The notes: generated from the letters alone by a model not told the origin. Positions 34,008-46,553 are shown, counted from the first letter of the stretch. The stretch: DNA of 64,000 nt from Parastagonospora avenae f. sp. tritici 18332-5 (GCA_022559985.1 JAFJTR010000050.1:1-64000); one strand, 5' to 3'. A program made the numbers and translations.

Positions 34008-37000
34008 CTAGAAGATTTCAGAGTCGAGACTGCTGCGGTAGGATTGCAGAGATTCTTCGTCATCTAAAACAATGTTAGTTTCGTGTACGTAAAGTCTGGC
34101 ATGCTCATCACAACATACCAGCAATAGGCTTCCTGCGAATGACGGTATCAGAATGCTGTAGACCCGCCTGTCCACTTGGGCTTCTGCTTCCCATTGGCCT
34201 TGGGCCAGTGATCTTGCGCTGTGGGCTGTTCATCGCAGCATTGGCGCGGAGGTGTTGGCTGCTTGGCCTAGGAGAAGGTGTGGGCGTCGCTTGGATCTGG
34301 AACATGTCAGTACATGGTGCATAGTTCTCAAGATGATGTATAGCTTACGCGATGGCCTCTATCGGTCTCAAGCGAGTATCGCACCTCTGCAATGGGTGCA
34401 AGTGGTGTCAAGGCACCCTGGCTTCCAAACTCGTTGGTCGAGCTGTACATCTGCCTGGTCTGACCGTAGCCAGCAAGAGGCTGCTGGGGTGGGACCAGCG
34501 GGCCGTCATCTGCGATCTTTGGCGGCCGAGGTGGTGCTTGCTGCTCCGAAGCGGAGTGCTGGCTGTATCCGCCATCGGAATAGATGGGCGACATGGGCCC
34601 CTGCGGCGCGCTGCCGGCAGACATGCGGTTCCGAGCTAGGGCAGGCATGCTGCCCCACTGGTCGTAGTCGGGAGACGAGAGAGGCTCATAGATCTGCGCC
34701 TGGGTCTCGAGGTGGTTTTGGTGACGGCCAGTCGGGCCAGCACGGGGCTGGGGGTGTTGCAGATTCAAAGAGTTGCGATGAGCCTGGTACTTGGGGTCTT
34801 CCATTTCATACTGGAGATCATCATCATCATCAGGGATGAGAGGGGATGGAGACCGTGCCGAGCGGATTGAAGCACGCTCTTCCCTGGCTAGGGAGGTACT
34901 GGATCGGAGCCTGTCGTCATTGCGCATCTCATATGGCTCGTCGTCGTAGTACTCGAGCGACTGCCTTGAGCCAGATCTGGAGTGGCTAGAGTATGGTCGC
35001 TTCTCGCTGGAACCGCTGTTGCGCGGTAGAGTCTCAGGAATGGTTGACGATGTAGTCTTTGACCATCTTGAGATCTTGGGTATTCCGAAAATTGACGAGT
35101 TATTAGACTTGTGCTTTCGCTTTGGGGTATTGTCTTGGCTCTGCGAATCCCGCATCGCCCTGGAGGCCTGTGGTGATTCTTGTGACAGCTTTCTCTCGTG
35201 GTAAACTTCTTGCGTTGGCGTGGTCATCCGCTCAGTGTTCTCGTATTGAGGTTCGCGCTGATCGCGCTCGTCATATTCCTCGTCAGAGACCTCCTGAACA
35301 GTGCTGACGCGGTTGGTAGCTGGAACATCGTATCCAGAGTGAAGGTCCTGAATGCGTCGCGCGGATGAAGGGTTGGACAAGTAGCCCGATTGATCAGGAG
35401 AGGAAGCAGTATTGGCGCGACCTTCTGGCTCGTAGCCAGCATCGCCGCTGGCTCGAAGGTTCTCATACGAGGTCATGCTGTTCGTTCGAGCGTGCTGATC
35501 CAAAGACTGCTGGTTGACGTGCTTCAAGCCCTCGACCTCGTCAAGCAGCTGCATCAACATGTCTTCGATGTGCTTCATCTCGCTGCCACCCTTCATAGTC
35601 AGACCCTTCAGAGCACGTTTGAACATGCTCTTCTTCTTAGTGTCGACGTCCATGTCTTCCGAAGATGATCGGTTGGCTCTAGGCGAGCTCATGGGCTGTG
35701 GTCGAGGTCCACCCAAGATTCGTTGTTCAGCGAGTCCAACCCTCTTGTCTGTGGTTCCCACAATCATGTTGTCCTGGACCTTGATGAACTGCTTCAAGTC
35801 ATCCAGCTGGTTGCGCATCTCTGCGGCACTTCGGACTAGAGTAACAAGGATCTCGGTATCGCGAGCATTACGCTGCGCGTCGCGGACAGTGAGGTGGTCC
35901 ATCAGTGCCACAATGTCCTTGGATTGAATGCGATCGATACCTTTACCGGTCGCAGAGTCGTACAAAGGCGAGGCCATGCCATGAGAGTTGCCGCTCTGGT
36001 GTCTGGTGTGTTTGCCACCCATAGCAAACATCTCACCCGACTCATCGTAATCATCACCAAGGCCATCATCGTCAAAGGACTTGGCGTGATTGCGGCCTTG
36101 CGGCGTGTAGGCTTCACGAGCGTTAGCCGACTGGTACCCTTCGTCCCTCCAGCCTGTTGCGTTGGACACAGGAGTACGGTTGCTATGGGCATAGCCAGAC
36201 TGTTGCTCGTATTGAGTCTCACCTCTGTAGTCCTGGTCGTACTCATCCTCCACACTGGGTTGACATCTCTCGTCGTAACTGGCAGGACTTTGATTGTTGT
36301 GGAGATGGTGGGCTGCGGCGGCAGCAATAGCAGCAGCGCCAGCGCCGGCGCCAGCACCCATAGCGCCGCCTTTGCTGAAAGATGTCGGCGTGCGCTCACG
36401 TTCTTCCTGACGGCTCAACAGATCATCGGTCTGATCATGGTAGCCATCGCCGAGAGGCCCTTGGATTATGGATGGGTTGGTCGTAACATCTGAGTCGTTG
36501 TCGTCATGTACGCCATATCCTATCTCAGGCATCATGTGTCCATCCGTAGGGAATGCACTATGGTGCATTTGTGGCTGCTCATCGATTGATTGCGCAATGC
36601 TCTGCCTGGGAGAATTCTCCGCATTCGCTTGGTGGTGCAAAGCCTCTGCTTCACCACGGATGGCAGCCCATCTCTGACCACTGGGCACCTCGTTCTTTTG
36701 CAAGATGGGGCCTGCCGAAGGGCTTGGGCTAACTTGAGATAACCGGCTTTTCTTCAACGGGCTCGATACAGCCGAAGAACGCACACTAATCGTGGAGGGG
36801 TCGTGAAGAGAAGCAACCGCCGATTCCACTGCGAGTGGCGTGTGCACGTACTCGGGAGTGACACCGACTTTGCGGACATCCTCGAAGTTGGCCTTATCTT
36901 GGTAATCCAGGTATTGGCCATCGGCGCTATCGTCGGTGTAGTTGGTCATGCGATTGTAGTTGATGCCTGGGGATGCCTGTGAGCTCTCCTCTAGCTCCCG

Positions 37001-39352
37001 TCGATAAATCTCATTTTGTTCATGGTTCTTTTCGAAGAAGTCCTCGGCATCGCGCGGGGTCTCTGAATCTCCAAGAACCGATCGCTTGCTTTCTAGAGTG
37101 ATCCCTTGTGGCCGCTTTCGTGTCCGTGCTGCCTTGGTGCTCGCCGTCGATTCTAGCGAGCCAATGGAAAGATTTGACTGTGGGCGATGTATCGTCTGTC
37201 CGAGCGAAGAAACCGATGCCCCGCTATGGTATGATCGCATATGGCGAGGCGAGCCAGTGGCATTGACCTCTTCGCGGTAGCTCGCTTCACTTTGAATTGG
37301 GCTAACACCGCGATTCGAACTGTCCTCGGCAATTTCAAACTGTGATGCTTGTGGGTCGGAGCGCTCGATGGCACGCGCTTTAGCGGCAGCCGCAGCTTTC
37401 AGGCTTGCATTGTCAGTCTGCTCCCTTCTTGAAAAGTAGCTGCGATCGCTCTTGGGTGTCATGGTTCGAATCTCGCCGACCGAGCGATTGCTGTGCGCAG
37501 TGCCCATCGTCTGTTGCAAAGCATTTGGCGTCCGTGTTGGCGTGCGCGGTGCAGGGGAGAGAATGCCACGGGGTACTTCTTGAAGTGGTGTTTCGACGCC
37601 CAGGCTTCTGTCAACTCCAGTGATGCTAGCCGAGCCATTGATCGAGGACCGTGAGTCTCTCGACTCGGGCCTTTTCCTTGTCTCTGTCTCTGCTGACAAG
37701 ATCGAGTCGCGAGTCATTTCAGAGCCGCCTATGAGCTCGCTATGGTTGAAAGGGAGCGGCGGAACGGGCTGCTTCTTGTACACCTCTTCCACACTCTCGG
37801 AGATGCTTGCTGAACGACTTCTGCTGCTCCGAGAGGAGTGGCGCTTGCGATGCCTCCGTTCCTCCTCTTTCTCTTCATGTGAGGTATGCGACTTGAGCGC
37901 CGCAGCTGTGAGGCCGGCGCCTGCCAGTCCTGCCAGAGCTTGATCTCTGACAGAGGTCGAGCTGGACTTGTCCTTGCTCTTCCTCCGGTGACTCTTTTCA
38001 GTCTTCTCTCGCGAAGTCGAGTCAGCATAGCTGCGCTGAGACTCGGAGCCACGGCTTGATCGACGCTCCTTGCGGATTGAGTCACCGGAAAGCACGACAC
38101 CAGGTTCGTCGCCGTGGCGGTTCAGCACGACCTTGGGCTTGCTGCCGTGGAGCTTGGGAGCGCTCGAGGATTTGGACGGCCGCCGCCTGGAATGGTCACG
38201 GGAACTGGCAATGGAGTCGTCGTATGTGTTGCTGTCGCGAATGTCTTCACGTGACATCCGCTCAAACTTCTCTCGGTTTCGCGAACTCTGTCTGTCCTCC
38301 TTCAGGGCATTGAGCTCTGGTAAGATGAGGCGCTTGATTGCATCTTCCACGGTGGCGAGTAGTTTGGGGTTCTGGATGGAAGAGGTGCCAGAGACGGCGG
38401 AGCGGGATGAATATGCGCCGGATTTCCGGTCTGCATTGGACGACAGGAGGCTCGACTCAGTGCCGCTGACTTCCTCGACGTCCTTGCTCCTCCTTCGGTG
38501 TGTTCTGCGGGGGGAGGTCAACTCCTCCTTGGTCGTCTTGCGGGACGACTTGGCGGCTGCGTCGTCTAGAGCCTGCTGTTGTTGCAGCTTCTCCATGACA
38601 CGCTGTGTGATGCGGTCCTTGCTCAGGCTGCGACTGCGCTGGTGCTTGGGCGCCTTCAAGGTGGCGCGCTCCTCGGCAGCCATGGCCTCAGCCACAGTCT
38701 CTCTCTCCAAGCTCCGACTTCTGCGACGGCCGGGCGGCTTGATTACTGGGGCGCTTCCTTCAAGCATGCTGTCTGGTGGCATAGATGAGATGTCGGATGC
38801 CATGATCTGGAACCGTCCAGCGCCGTTGCTCGAGACGTCGCTAGTGTTCTGCAGCACTTCTATCTCTACAGGCGGCAGAGACGAAACGGTGGATGCTTCT
38901 GAATAGCTCTCGGCGGTGCGAGTGTCGATGATTTCGTCGCGGGGCTTGCTGCCGAGCGAGATGCGGCGCGTGTACGACGGCTTGTGGGGCTGGCGGCTCG
39001 TCTGGGTGATTTTGACGTGGTCGTTGGCGGTGGTTTTGTTTTTCCGGGAGGATGGGGTGACTCTCACGCGGACGCTGGGGCGCGAGCGGACCTTGCCCTC
39101 TTCTTTGCCGGCCTCGAAGTACTCAATGAGCAACGAGGTCTGCGAGGGGAATTTTTTGTGCAGTGTGCCCTGGGGCTTGGTGGTGTTGATGGTGATGGGG
39201 GTGCCGTCTTCGGGGACCGAGTAAGAAGTCTTGTCGGTGCGCGTAGAGACGTTGGTTTCGACGTCTGTACGGAGATAGGTGTCGTCTGCGGAGTCGAGAG
39301 TCGAGGGTTCGGTGGGTGCTGGGAGGGGGGGTCTCTTCGTGGCCAAACTCAT
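34008..39352 (-). CDS. Very large, mostly disordered Ser/Arg-rich protein with coiled-coil segment
   Basis: Exons 34349-39352, 34119-34296 and 34008-34063, phases verified; 1,745 aa. The N-terminus has a folded-looking conserved block (FPSQTSLLIEYFEAGKEE followed by RPSVRVRVTPSSRKNK). Long RS/KRH-rich, Ser/Thr-rich disordered tracts follow, with an Ala/Gly stretch (GAGAGAGAAAIAAAAAHH, about residue 1010). The best-structured part is a helical segment near 1140-1200 (DIVALMDHLTVRDAQRNARD, VRSAAEMRNQLDDLKQFIKV). Many PPxP and SP/TP sites suggest phosphorylation and SH3/WW partners. I do not recognise an orthologue. Size and composition recall scaffold proteins of septal pore or cell cortex (for example Woronin-body tethers), which is speculation. 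There is no membrane segment. Confidence 0.85.
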
Positions 39353-41032
39353 GGTCGAACCGCGAAGGATTCTAGAAGGCGGCGTGGTCGGTCGACGACA
39401 TGGGCGCGGATGTTCGTCGAGCGGTCACTGGGGGTGCGGGAGAGGGCGTGCGGAAAGGGGAGAGGCAACGGGCCACAGGACAGGTCGCAGAACCGTTGCG
39501 CTGCGTGGCTGTTTCTGGGTTGCGCGACCGGGAAAAGCTGCGGGTACCACGGTAGAGCAGACCGTGGGCGCACGCTTGGGGGCGCGAAGAGTGTGCGGAC
39601 GTGTGATGGAGACACACCGTCTACGGGCGCATAGCAGGTGCGAAGAGTGCGTGCAGCGGGCGTGTATGCGACGAGTCGAGCGGGTGCGTGCTGGGCGCTG
39701 GCGACTCGAAGAAGCGAGAGCTGAGGTGCTGTTGTTAGCTGTCCGTCCGCCGATCTCTACCACTGACACACCACTTTGGGTTGCGCAGCTCGAGGACGTA
39801 CCGAGGCCAGGAACAGCCGCTGGAAAAGGCGTGTGTAGCGTCGCAATGGCTACAAGCAGGGCCGTCTGTCTGCAGTGAAGGAAAACTGCCCGTCGCAATG
39901 TCGTCGGCGTAGAGTGAACTTGCACGGCCAAGGTCCACCAGTGACCACTCTAGCGCCCAGCCTTCCAGGTTACTGACCCGTAGATCGAAACCCAACCAAC
40001 CCGAGGAGCCTCTCACTCCTTCGCCCGGTAGTAGTGAGATTAGACAAAGAGACGCAAAATGAGGACACCAGGACGTGGGCGCTACACACACATGACGGCC
40101 AGGTTGTCTCGCTTGCTATTTTTTTCCACAGCCTCCCCGTATCAAAATGGGACGAGACATCATGACTTGTCCCTCTACCAGCCACCGCGTGCACCACCAC
40201 TCCACCAAACAGCGTGCTCCCCATCCCTCGTGGACCCGGCTCGCCATGCAGGAGTTGCACCAGTGCTGCAAAGTGACCCGCTTTGCAGCCAGTTTGCAGC
40301 GCCGCTGAGCGAGTAGCATACCGTCCCGACAACTGTCCCCATCGCCATGTCCGGCAGGTGGCTGGGGCCCGTCTTTCTGCTCTCGTACTTCCCCAGCCTC
40401 ATCTACCCTACCCATCTCTGCCATCTAGCAATCCCTCCCCAACAACCCCTCCGCAAAACAGTACAAACTTCCCTTCACCGCTACATTGCTCCTACACTCC
40501 ACGCCGGACGCTGCCCTCGTCATCATCCCGTCTTGGTTGCGCACTAACCATTAGTCTACGTTACCAGGGTGATGTTGCCGAGCGCCCGCCGGCGGACGCT
40601 TCCGCTTGTCGTTTCCGCGGCTCCACGCCCTTATTGGCCACTGGAGCTTTAGCCTTGCCAGCGCATCGTCCATACAATCACTTTAACTGCGGAGTGGTAG
40701 GGCTGCGCGCGGGAACCATGTATCGAATTATAGGTCTGGGATGCTATATACATGTTGCGGAGCATTTGTTGCGATGAGGTGGCAGACCCTGACCTTGTGG
40801 AAAAGTGCCTTCTAGGCCTCCAAGTGGCTGCACGCAAAAAGACGCGAGGCTGTTTCTTCACCGGTATTGCGGCGTGGCGCCCATTTCACTGCGCCCACGC
40901 TAGTTCACTCACTGTACATTTCTTGGATTTCTGAATCTGCAAATAAGCCGCGAACAGCTGCATCAACTCCGATACCTAGTTTTAGATTGCGCCCGAAACG
41001 CCATGCACATGCTCGTCGTCACCTCCGCACAA
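39353..41032. other. Intergenic, about 1.7 kb
   Basis: Leader/promoter of the large minus-strand gene and 3' region of HAS1. Several overlapping open frames on both strands (for example 39425-39931 minus, 40283-40777 plus) have Arg/Ala/Pro-biased translations with no recognisable motif and mutually exclude one another; none is supported as a gene. Confidence 0.45.
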
Positions 41033-42966
41033 CTAGAACCGCTTGTTCGGTTTCATTGGCCGTCTTCCCTGCTGCGGCTGACGACCGTACTCTCTCCGTC
41101 CCTCTACCTTCTTGTCTCTGCTCAGACTGGCGCCAAGCGAAATGTCTATCCGCGGTGGTGTCGAGAAACCAAAGCTCTTTGCTACCTTGACGAGATCGAG
41201 CTTGTGCACGTCGAAGACGGAGCGCAGACTATGTGATGCATACGCTTGCAGGTAGGATCGGTAGCCATCCTTGGCAGACTTGTTAAGGTAGTAGTTCTTC
41301 GTGATGAGAGCCTCCAGTTGGCTCTGGATGTCTGGAAAGATGTCAGCTCGAACCATGTTTTGAACAACTGCGCCTGGACTTACTCAGAATCTTGTTTGCT
41401 GGTAGCTCGAATTCCACCAACGGCACCCTCGCCTCCTTGAGCAGCTTCAAGAAGCCAATCTCGGACGGCAACAGGAACATCAGACTCCGTCCCTTACCCT
41501 CTGAACCTCTAGCTGTTCGACCGACACGGTGAATGTAGTCGCGCGGGTCATCCGGAGGGTCGAACTGAATCACCCAGTCCACCTCGGGGATATCCAACCC
41601 TCGTGCCGCAACATCTGTACAGATCAAAGTTCCAGACTGTGCATTGCAGAATTCGAAGAACCTGTTCGTCCGTACCTGTTGCTTGAGCTTGCCGTGTAGC
41701 TCCAAGACCGGTAAATCAATGTAGTTGAGCAGTTCGGCGTAGAACTTGACCGAATTACAGCTCGAGAAGAAGACAATGACCTTCTTCTTCTGGTGCTTCT
41801 TGAGGAAGCTGAATAGCAGCCTAAAGCGCGTGTCCGAATCGCAAATGACATAGCCTTGTTCGAGTCCCTCCACTGTCGAGTGCTCTTTCCGGTAGTCCAC
41901 GTTGATGTACAACGGGCCGGCCTTCAGTGATATACGCGCAAGATCCTCGACCTTTGTAGTCTGTGTCGCAGAGAAAAGCATTGTCTGCCTGTCCGTTGGA
42001 AGAATCTTGATGATGCTCCTCATCTCGTCTTCAAACCCGACTTCCAGAATACGATCGGCCTCATCAATGATCAAGCTCTTCAAGTTCTTGAAGACGAAGC
42101 CTTGTGTGTTGTGCAGGTGGTCCAGCAGACGTCCGGGAGTCGCAATCAGCAGATTGACACCCTTGGCCAGCTTCTCAGCCTCTGCTCTCCTGTTTGCGCC
42201 ACCAATGACAATGCCAAAAGTTTGCGAGTGCTTCTCCATGAGCTCGCGGGCGACTCCGAAGATTTGTAGGGCGAGTTCTCGGGTAGGGGATACGACAATA
42301 ACACCGGTACCGTTTCGTGGCTTGAATCGCATCGAAGACAGCATCTCGATGGCAGGAATCAGGAAAGCAAGTGTCTTTCCGCTACCAGTCTTTGCGGCTC
42401 CGAGTACGTCCTTTCCACTATTGCTGAATTAGCCAAATTTCTCTCATCAATGCATACGCGTATTACCTCAGTAGTGGTGGAATCGCCTTGCGCTGGATCT
42501 CCGTCATGCTTTCGAAGCCCATCGTCTTGATGGCCTCCATTGTGCGCTCGGACAGGTTGAGCTCGTCGAAACGGGTCGGGTCGTCCACGGTAGGTATTGA
42601 AGTGCCAGAGGGCAGGTCTGCTACTGCGAGTGCGTTGGCGCCACTCCCAGCCGCATCCTCATCTTCATCCTCATCCTGAGCTGCCTTGACCTTCTTGGCC
42701 TTCTTTGCCTTCGCGGCAATCTCTTTCAGCTCCGCGTTGACTTGCTCCTCGTCTTCCTCGGCGTCACTCTCTGCATCGTTCTCAGACGTATTCGTTACAA
42801 CATCTTCTTCCTCGGGCTCAGGTGTGTGCTCCTTCTTCGACTTCTTGCGGGGCTTCTCTGCTGTCGCTGCGCCATTAGTATGCGTCTTGACAGGCTCAGC
42901 TTCCTCGCCCTTCTTGGTTTTGTGCTTGCGCTTGCGCTTCTTGGACTCGATGTCGGCGGACGTCAT
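41033..42966 (-). CDS. HAS1: DEAD-box ATP-dependent RNA helicase Has1 (DDX18)
   Basis: Exons 42467-42966, 41384-42417 and 41033-41331, phases verified; 610 aa. The acidic/Lys-rich N-terminal 110 residues are nucleolar-type. Helicase motifs in order: Q motif (FDELNLSERTMEAIKTMGF, EIQRKAIP), Walker A AAKTGSGKT, PTRELALQ, GG, TPGRLLDHL, DEAD, SAT, then the second RecA domain with FFSSCNSV, TDVAARGLD and HRVGRTARG. The C-terminal block LNKSAKDGYRSYLQAYASHS is diagnostic of the Has1/DDX18 family. Has1 is required for both 40S and 60S ribosomal subunit assembly in the nucleolus and contacts snoRNAs. It shares the pathway with NOP58, also in this window. Introns interrupt the Ser before the Walker A motif and the conserved Asn at KILN-IQSQLE. 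Confidence 0.97.
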
Positions 42967-43644
42967 TGTGAGTAGTGGTTTTGTGGTATGCGCCTGCGTG
43001 GAAATGGGCGTGTCGCAGGTCGCGAACTTTTCGAGAAGCTAAGAAAAAAGTTCGGTGGAGTCGGCACTTCGCGCTGATTCGCTGACAAGGTCCACCTAGC
43101 GCGCGATCACTGCCCTCAGCGTCTGCTTTCACCACCGACTGTGAAAACGACATTCAGGAGATTTAACCAGGTTGGTTAAAGCCCTCTCTACGAACAAATG
43201 ACATTTTCACAAGACATGGCTTCCCTCCATAGACCACAGGACGCGCGCTGTATTTAGCTGCCTCGAATCATCCCAACCCTCACTGACCAGTTATCCAGAA
43301 TGTCAATATTCTCATGCCCCGAGGTAGTAAAGTAATCGACCCGATATGCTCTTATTTTGCCTGCAATCGTTGAAATTGATCATGTTATCGGTGCCACAAC
43401 TCTCAGACGTGATGTTCTAGCGTTTCCGCAACATCGTGAAGTGAGGTTCTAGCTCCTACAGTGTTGCAAAGTGACGTTCTAGTGGTTCAACGAAGCATCA
43501 GTGGAAAACAGGATTACCAAATAACCATTGATGTTGAAAGACTCAGATACAAATATGAGAATTGGTATGAATTTGTCAACCATCCCGTCAGCTTTCAAAT
43601 TCATATACGAGCAATTCTAATAATCTACCAACAAGATCACCACC
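42967..43644. promoter_or_regulatory. Divergent intergenic region, HAS1 / SDR gene
   Basis: About 680 bp with no coding frame of note. It holds three spaced copies of GTGANGTTCTAG (listed separately), nearer the SDR gene. Confidence 0.4.
43409..43482 (+). repeat. Three spaced GTGANGTTCTAG motifs
   Basis: Copies at 43409-43420 (N=T), 43441-43452 (N=G) and 43471-43482 (N=C), starts spaced 32 and 30 bp. The variable base is the only difference across 12 positions. The near three-turn spacing on one strand suggests either protein-binding sites or a decayed short tandem repeat. Confidence 0.7.
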
Positions 43645-44706
43645 ATGGCACCCAAACTGTTCCTGTGAGAGAGCAGTTCCTTCAAGATCTTTTTCCATCT
43701 GACCGAACACAGTACAGGAGGAACTGGCTACATCGGCGGCTCATTACTGCACACCATCTACACCGCTCATCCAGACTGGGCCATCGCAGTCCTACTCCGC
43801 CGCACCCCAGACACCTTCACAACACGCTACCCCAATATCACCATCATCCAGGGCAACTACGACTCCTCCCCTCTCCTCTCTGCCAACGCCGAAGTGGCTA
43901 ACATCGTCATCCACTGCGGCGACTCCGACCACGAAAACAGCTTAAACGCATTGCTATCCGGCCTCCTCAAGCGATCCACACCAGGCTATCTCATCCATCT
44001 AAGCGGCACAGGGATAGTCAGCGACTGGCGCTCCCCCTCGCATCTCGGCCACCTGAACCCCAAACCATGGTCCGACACATATTCGCTCCAGGAGATCCAA
44101 TCCCTCCCCGTCGGCGGATTGCACCGCAACACCGAGATTCTACACGACACGATCGCCAAGCGTTCTGACAGGGTGAATATTGCGATAATGTGCCCGCCAG
44201 ATATCTACGGCCGCGGGAAAGGGCTCGCGAATGTGCATTCCGCGCTGATACCCATGTTCGTCGAACATGTGCGCACCGCCAACGATGGGCGAGCGTTTTA
44301 CTTAAAAGACGGGCTGAACACGCGGAGTTGAGTGCACATTGACGACTTGATGCGCTTGTACCTGCGAGTCGTCGAAGCAGCTGCCACACCGATACAACAT
44401 CCCGCACATGAGTATTACTTCGCGGCGACGCAGGAATGGTCTCAGATTGAGTTGGCAAAAGCTACGGCGGAGGTATTGCGTAGGAATTGGGTTACTTGGG
44501 ATCCCGAGCCGGATCAGATCGGTTTGGACAAACTCGATTCCATGGCTAATTTGCCTGGCTTTCCGAGATTGGCGAGGTATCTGTTTGCTAGTAATTCGCG
44601 GACGAGGCCGGATAGAGCGGAGAGATTGTTCAGATATAAAGGGGAGGCGTCGGGATTGATGGAGGTGTTGGAGCAAAATGTCCTCGATGCCGTGGCAGAT
44701 ACATAG
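43645..44706 (+). pseudogene. NAD-dependent epimerase/dehydratase-like SDR, single internal TGA
   Basis: Exon 1 is 20 nt (43645-43664), followed by a 48-bp intron (donor GTGAGA, acceptor ACACAG) and exon 2 to 44706. The joined frame has the Rossmann nucleotide-binding motif LTGGTGYIGG at residues 7-16, a typical second strand (WAIAVLLRR), and extended-SDR features (LIHLSGTGIVSDW, CPPDIYGRGKGL). It would be 337 residues, normal for this atypical extended SDR group (YLL056C-like). At codon 213 (44329-44331) a TGA interrupts SR?-VHIDDL, where relatives have Trp (WVHIDDL); the frame continues intact to TAG 44704. A single TGG-to-TGA change explains it. Either a recent pseudogene, a truncated 212-aa product, readthrough, or a sequence error. 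Confidence 0.85.
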
Positions 44707-44859
44707 ACCAAGGCTTTTCTAAAAAGAAAAATTGTCGGTGCATCACTCACGTTTACCAAGTAAAGACCGTCATGTGGAGTCAAAACTCCGCCAATAGTTG
44801 CGTTGCTAAGGAAGTAATACACGGGGATAACTTTTTATCCAAAAATTCTCTTCCCGAGA

Positions 44860-46553
44860 TCACTGTCTCAGCCTTCCATCAAGACCCTGCAAGTCGCGTT
44901 CTAAATCATTGCCCTGCCAGCTACCCCCACCCTGGTTGTATGCCTCTTGTGGTCTTGGATCCTCGTAGCCAGCACGGTCGTAGTTGTTAGGTATCGGGAC
45001 CTGGGGCGGCTGGTTCTGAGCTTGGCCACCGGCACCAGGCTGGACGCGGACCATTTGGCGGAAGCGGTTGACTTCAGCGAGAATCATCGTCTTCATCTCC
45101 GGGATTTCCTCGACGACCTCAAATTGGAAGTCGAAAGTCGTGGGGCATGTTGGCTCGTCCGAAGCGTCGTGCCAGATTTGCAGGTACCTATGCTCAAGTG
45201 CTTCCTCGACAGAAATACGGCTGGAAGGATCAAAGGCGAGCATGCGGTCGAGGAGATCAAGGGCATCGGGGTTAGCGTTCCTGAACAGTGACTGGAACGA
45301 GATCTTCTGCATGAATGGTAGGTTGCGAACGTAGTCCTGGGCACGGGGCGATCCGATCCGTGAAAGGGTCTCCTCGTTGGGTGTGCCTAGGTAGTGTAGG
45401 ATCTGGTTCAGCTGATCGACGTAATCGCGGCCCTTGAAGAAGGGCTTTCCACCGAGTAGCTCGGCGAGAATGCATCCGACAGACCATACATCAACTGTGT
45501 TCGTCAGCTTATCGTACCTACCGGATGCGGGAAGACTAAGTGGAGGCTGGCTTTAGTGACATGGACCCTGGGATGTCGAAGCCAGGGTCCAGTGTCACCA
45601 AACATGCTTTGCCCTTCACGGCTCACAGAACGAGGGATACGTACTGGCTTTTGTGTAGCTCTGGAAACTCAACATGATCTCAGGTGCTCTGTACCACCGA
45701 GTCGCGACGTATTCGGTCATATATCCTGCATTCTCCTCTGGGTCCATAGAGAAACCTCTGGCCAGTCCGAAATCGCAAATCTTGAGCTCGCAGTCTGCAT
45801 TGACGAGCAGGTTACCAGGCTTCAGGTCGCGGTGAAGGACGTTGGCCGAGTGAATGTATTTCAGACCGCAGAGGATCTGATATATGAAGGATTGAAAATG
45901 GGCGTCGGTGAGGGGCTGGCCGGAGCGGATGATGGCCGCCAAATCGCACTCCATCAACTCTGTGGTACATCAGCCTGGTGTCATGCAGTGTTACGAGGGG
46001 CAGCGCACGTACCCTCGTAGAGATAGCATTCGTTGAAGTTGTCTGGGCGGGGAATGTCCATGTCATAGAGACAGGTGATCTGTGCGTGGTTCAGCATCGA
46101 GCTCGAGCAAGACTACATGTTCGCCAGGCACGTGGAGCCGTCTTACGTTCCTGTGTCCTAGGTCAAGTTAGCTTGTGACACGGGCGAGGTGTGCAACGGA
46201 AGCGTACCTCTGAAGTGCTGCAGGAGCTTGATCTCACGCAGCGCGCGCTTGGCGAGTATCTTCTTGCTGAAGACATTGGTGACCTTCTTGATGGCCACCC
46301 CCTCGCCCGTCTGGTTGTTGGTTGCTGCACTGCGGGCACACTATCAGCATGGCATTCGTGTCTGCGCGCGGGGCAGGGCGAGTCCTACCAGACAATGCCG
46401 TATGCACCCTGGCCCAGCTCCTTGGTGACGTTGTAGCGCTCGTCGACGATGAACTCTTGGTTGAAGACCTGCCCGCTATCGTCAGAACGTCAAACTGCGG
46501 CCAAGCCCAGCTGCTCTCACCTTAAAGACCTTCCTCCCTGCTAGGTCCGACAT
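44860..46553 (-). CDS. SLT2: Cell-wall-integrity MAP kinase Slt2/Mpk1 (MpkA/Mps1)
   Basis: Seven exons, phases verified: 46521-46553, 46389-46468, 46208-46329, 46147-46157, 46013-46079, 45645-45959, 44860-45494; 420 aa, the normal length. Kinase motifs: ELGQGAYGIV glycine loop, catalytic Lys in VAIKKV, HRDLKPGN catalytic loop, DFG, and the activation lip MTEYVATRWYRAPE with dual phosphorylation sites Thr186/Tyr188. The TEY lip together with IDVWSVGCILAELLGG and a Gln/Pro/Gly-rich C-terminal tail identify the Slt2 branch (ERK5-like) rather than Fus3/Kss1 or Hog1. It acts below Pkc1-Bck1-Mkk1/2 and phosphorylates Rlm1 and SBF, controlling wall repair, and in plant pathogens appressorium function. 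Exon 4 is only 11 nt. Intron 6 is long for this genome (150 bp). Confidence 0.97.

Noticed and set aside
34252..34839. 195-codon plus-strand frame
   Set aside because: Antisense to the large disordered protein and its 3' introns.
37620..38906. Plus-strand frames of 107-278 codons
   Set aside because: Antisense shadows of the Ser/Arg-rich coding sequence.
40283..40777. 164-codon plus-strand frame upstream of the large gene
   Set aside because: Biased composition, overlapping competing frames, no motif or signal peptide.
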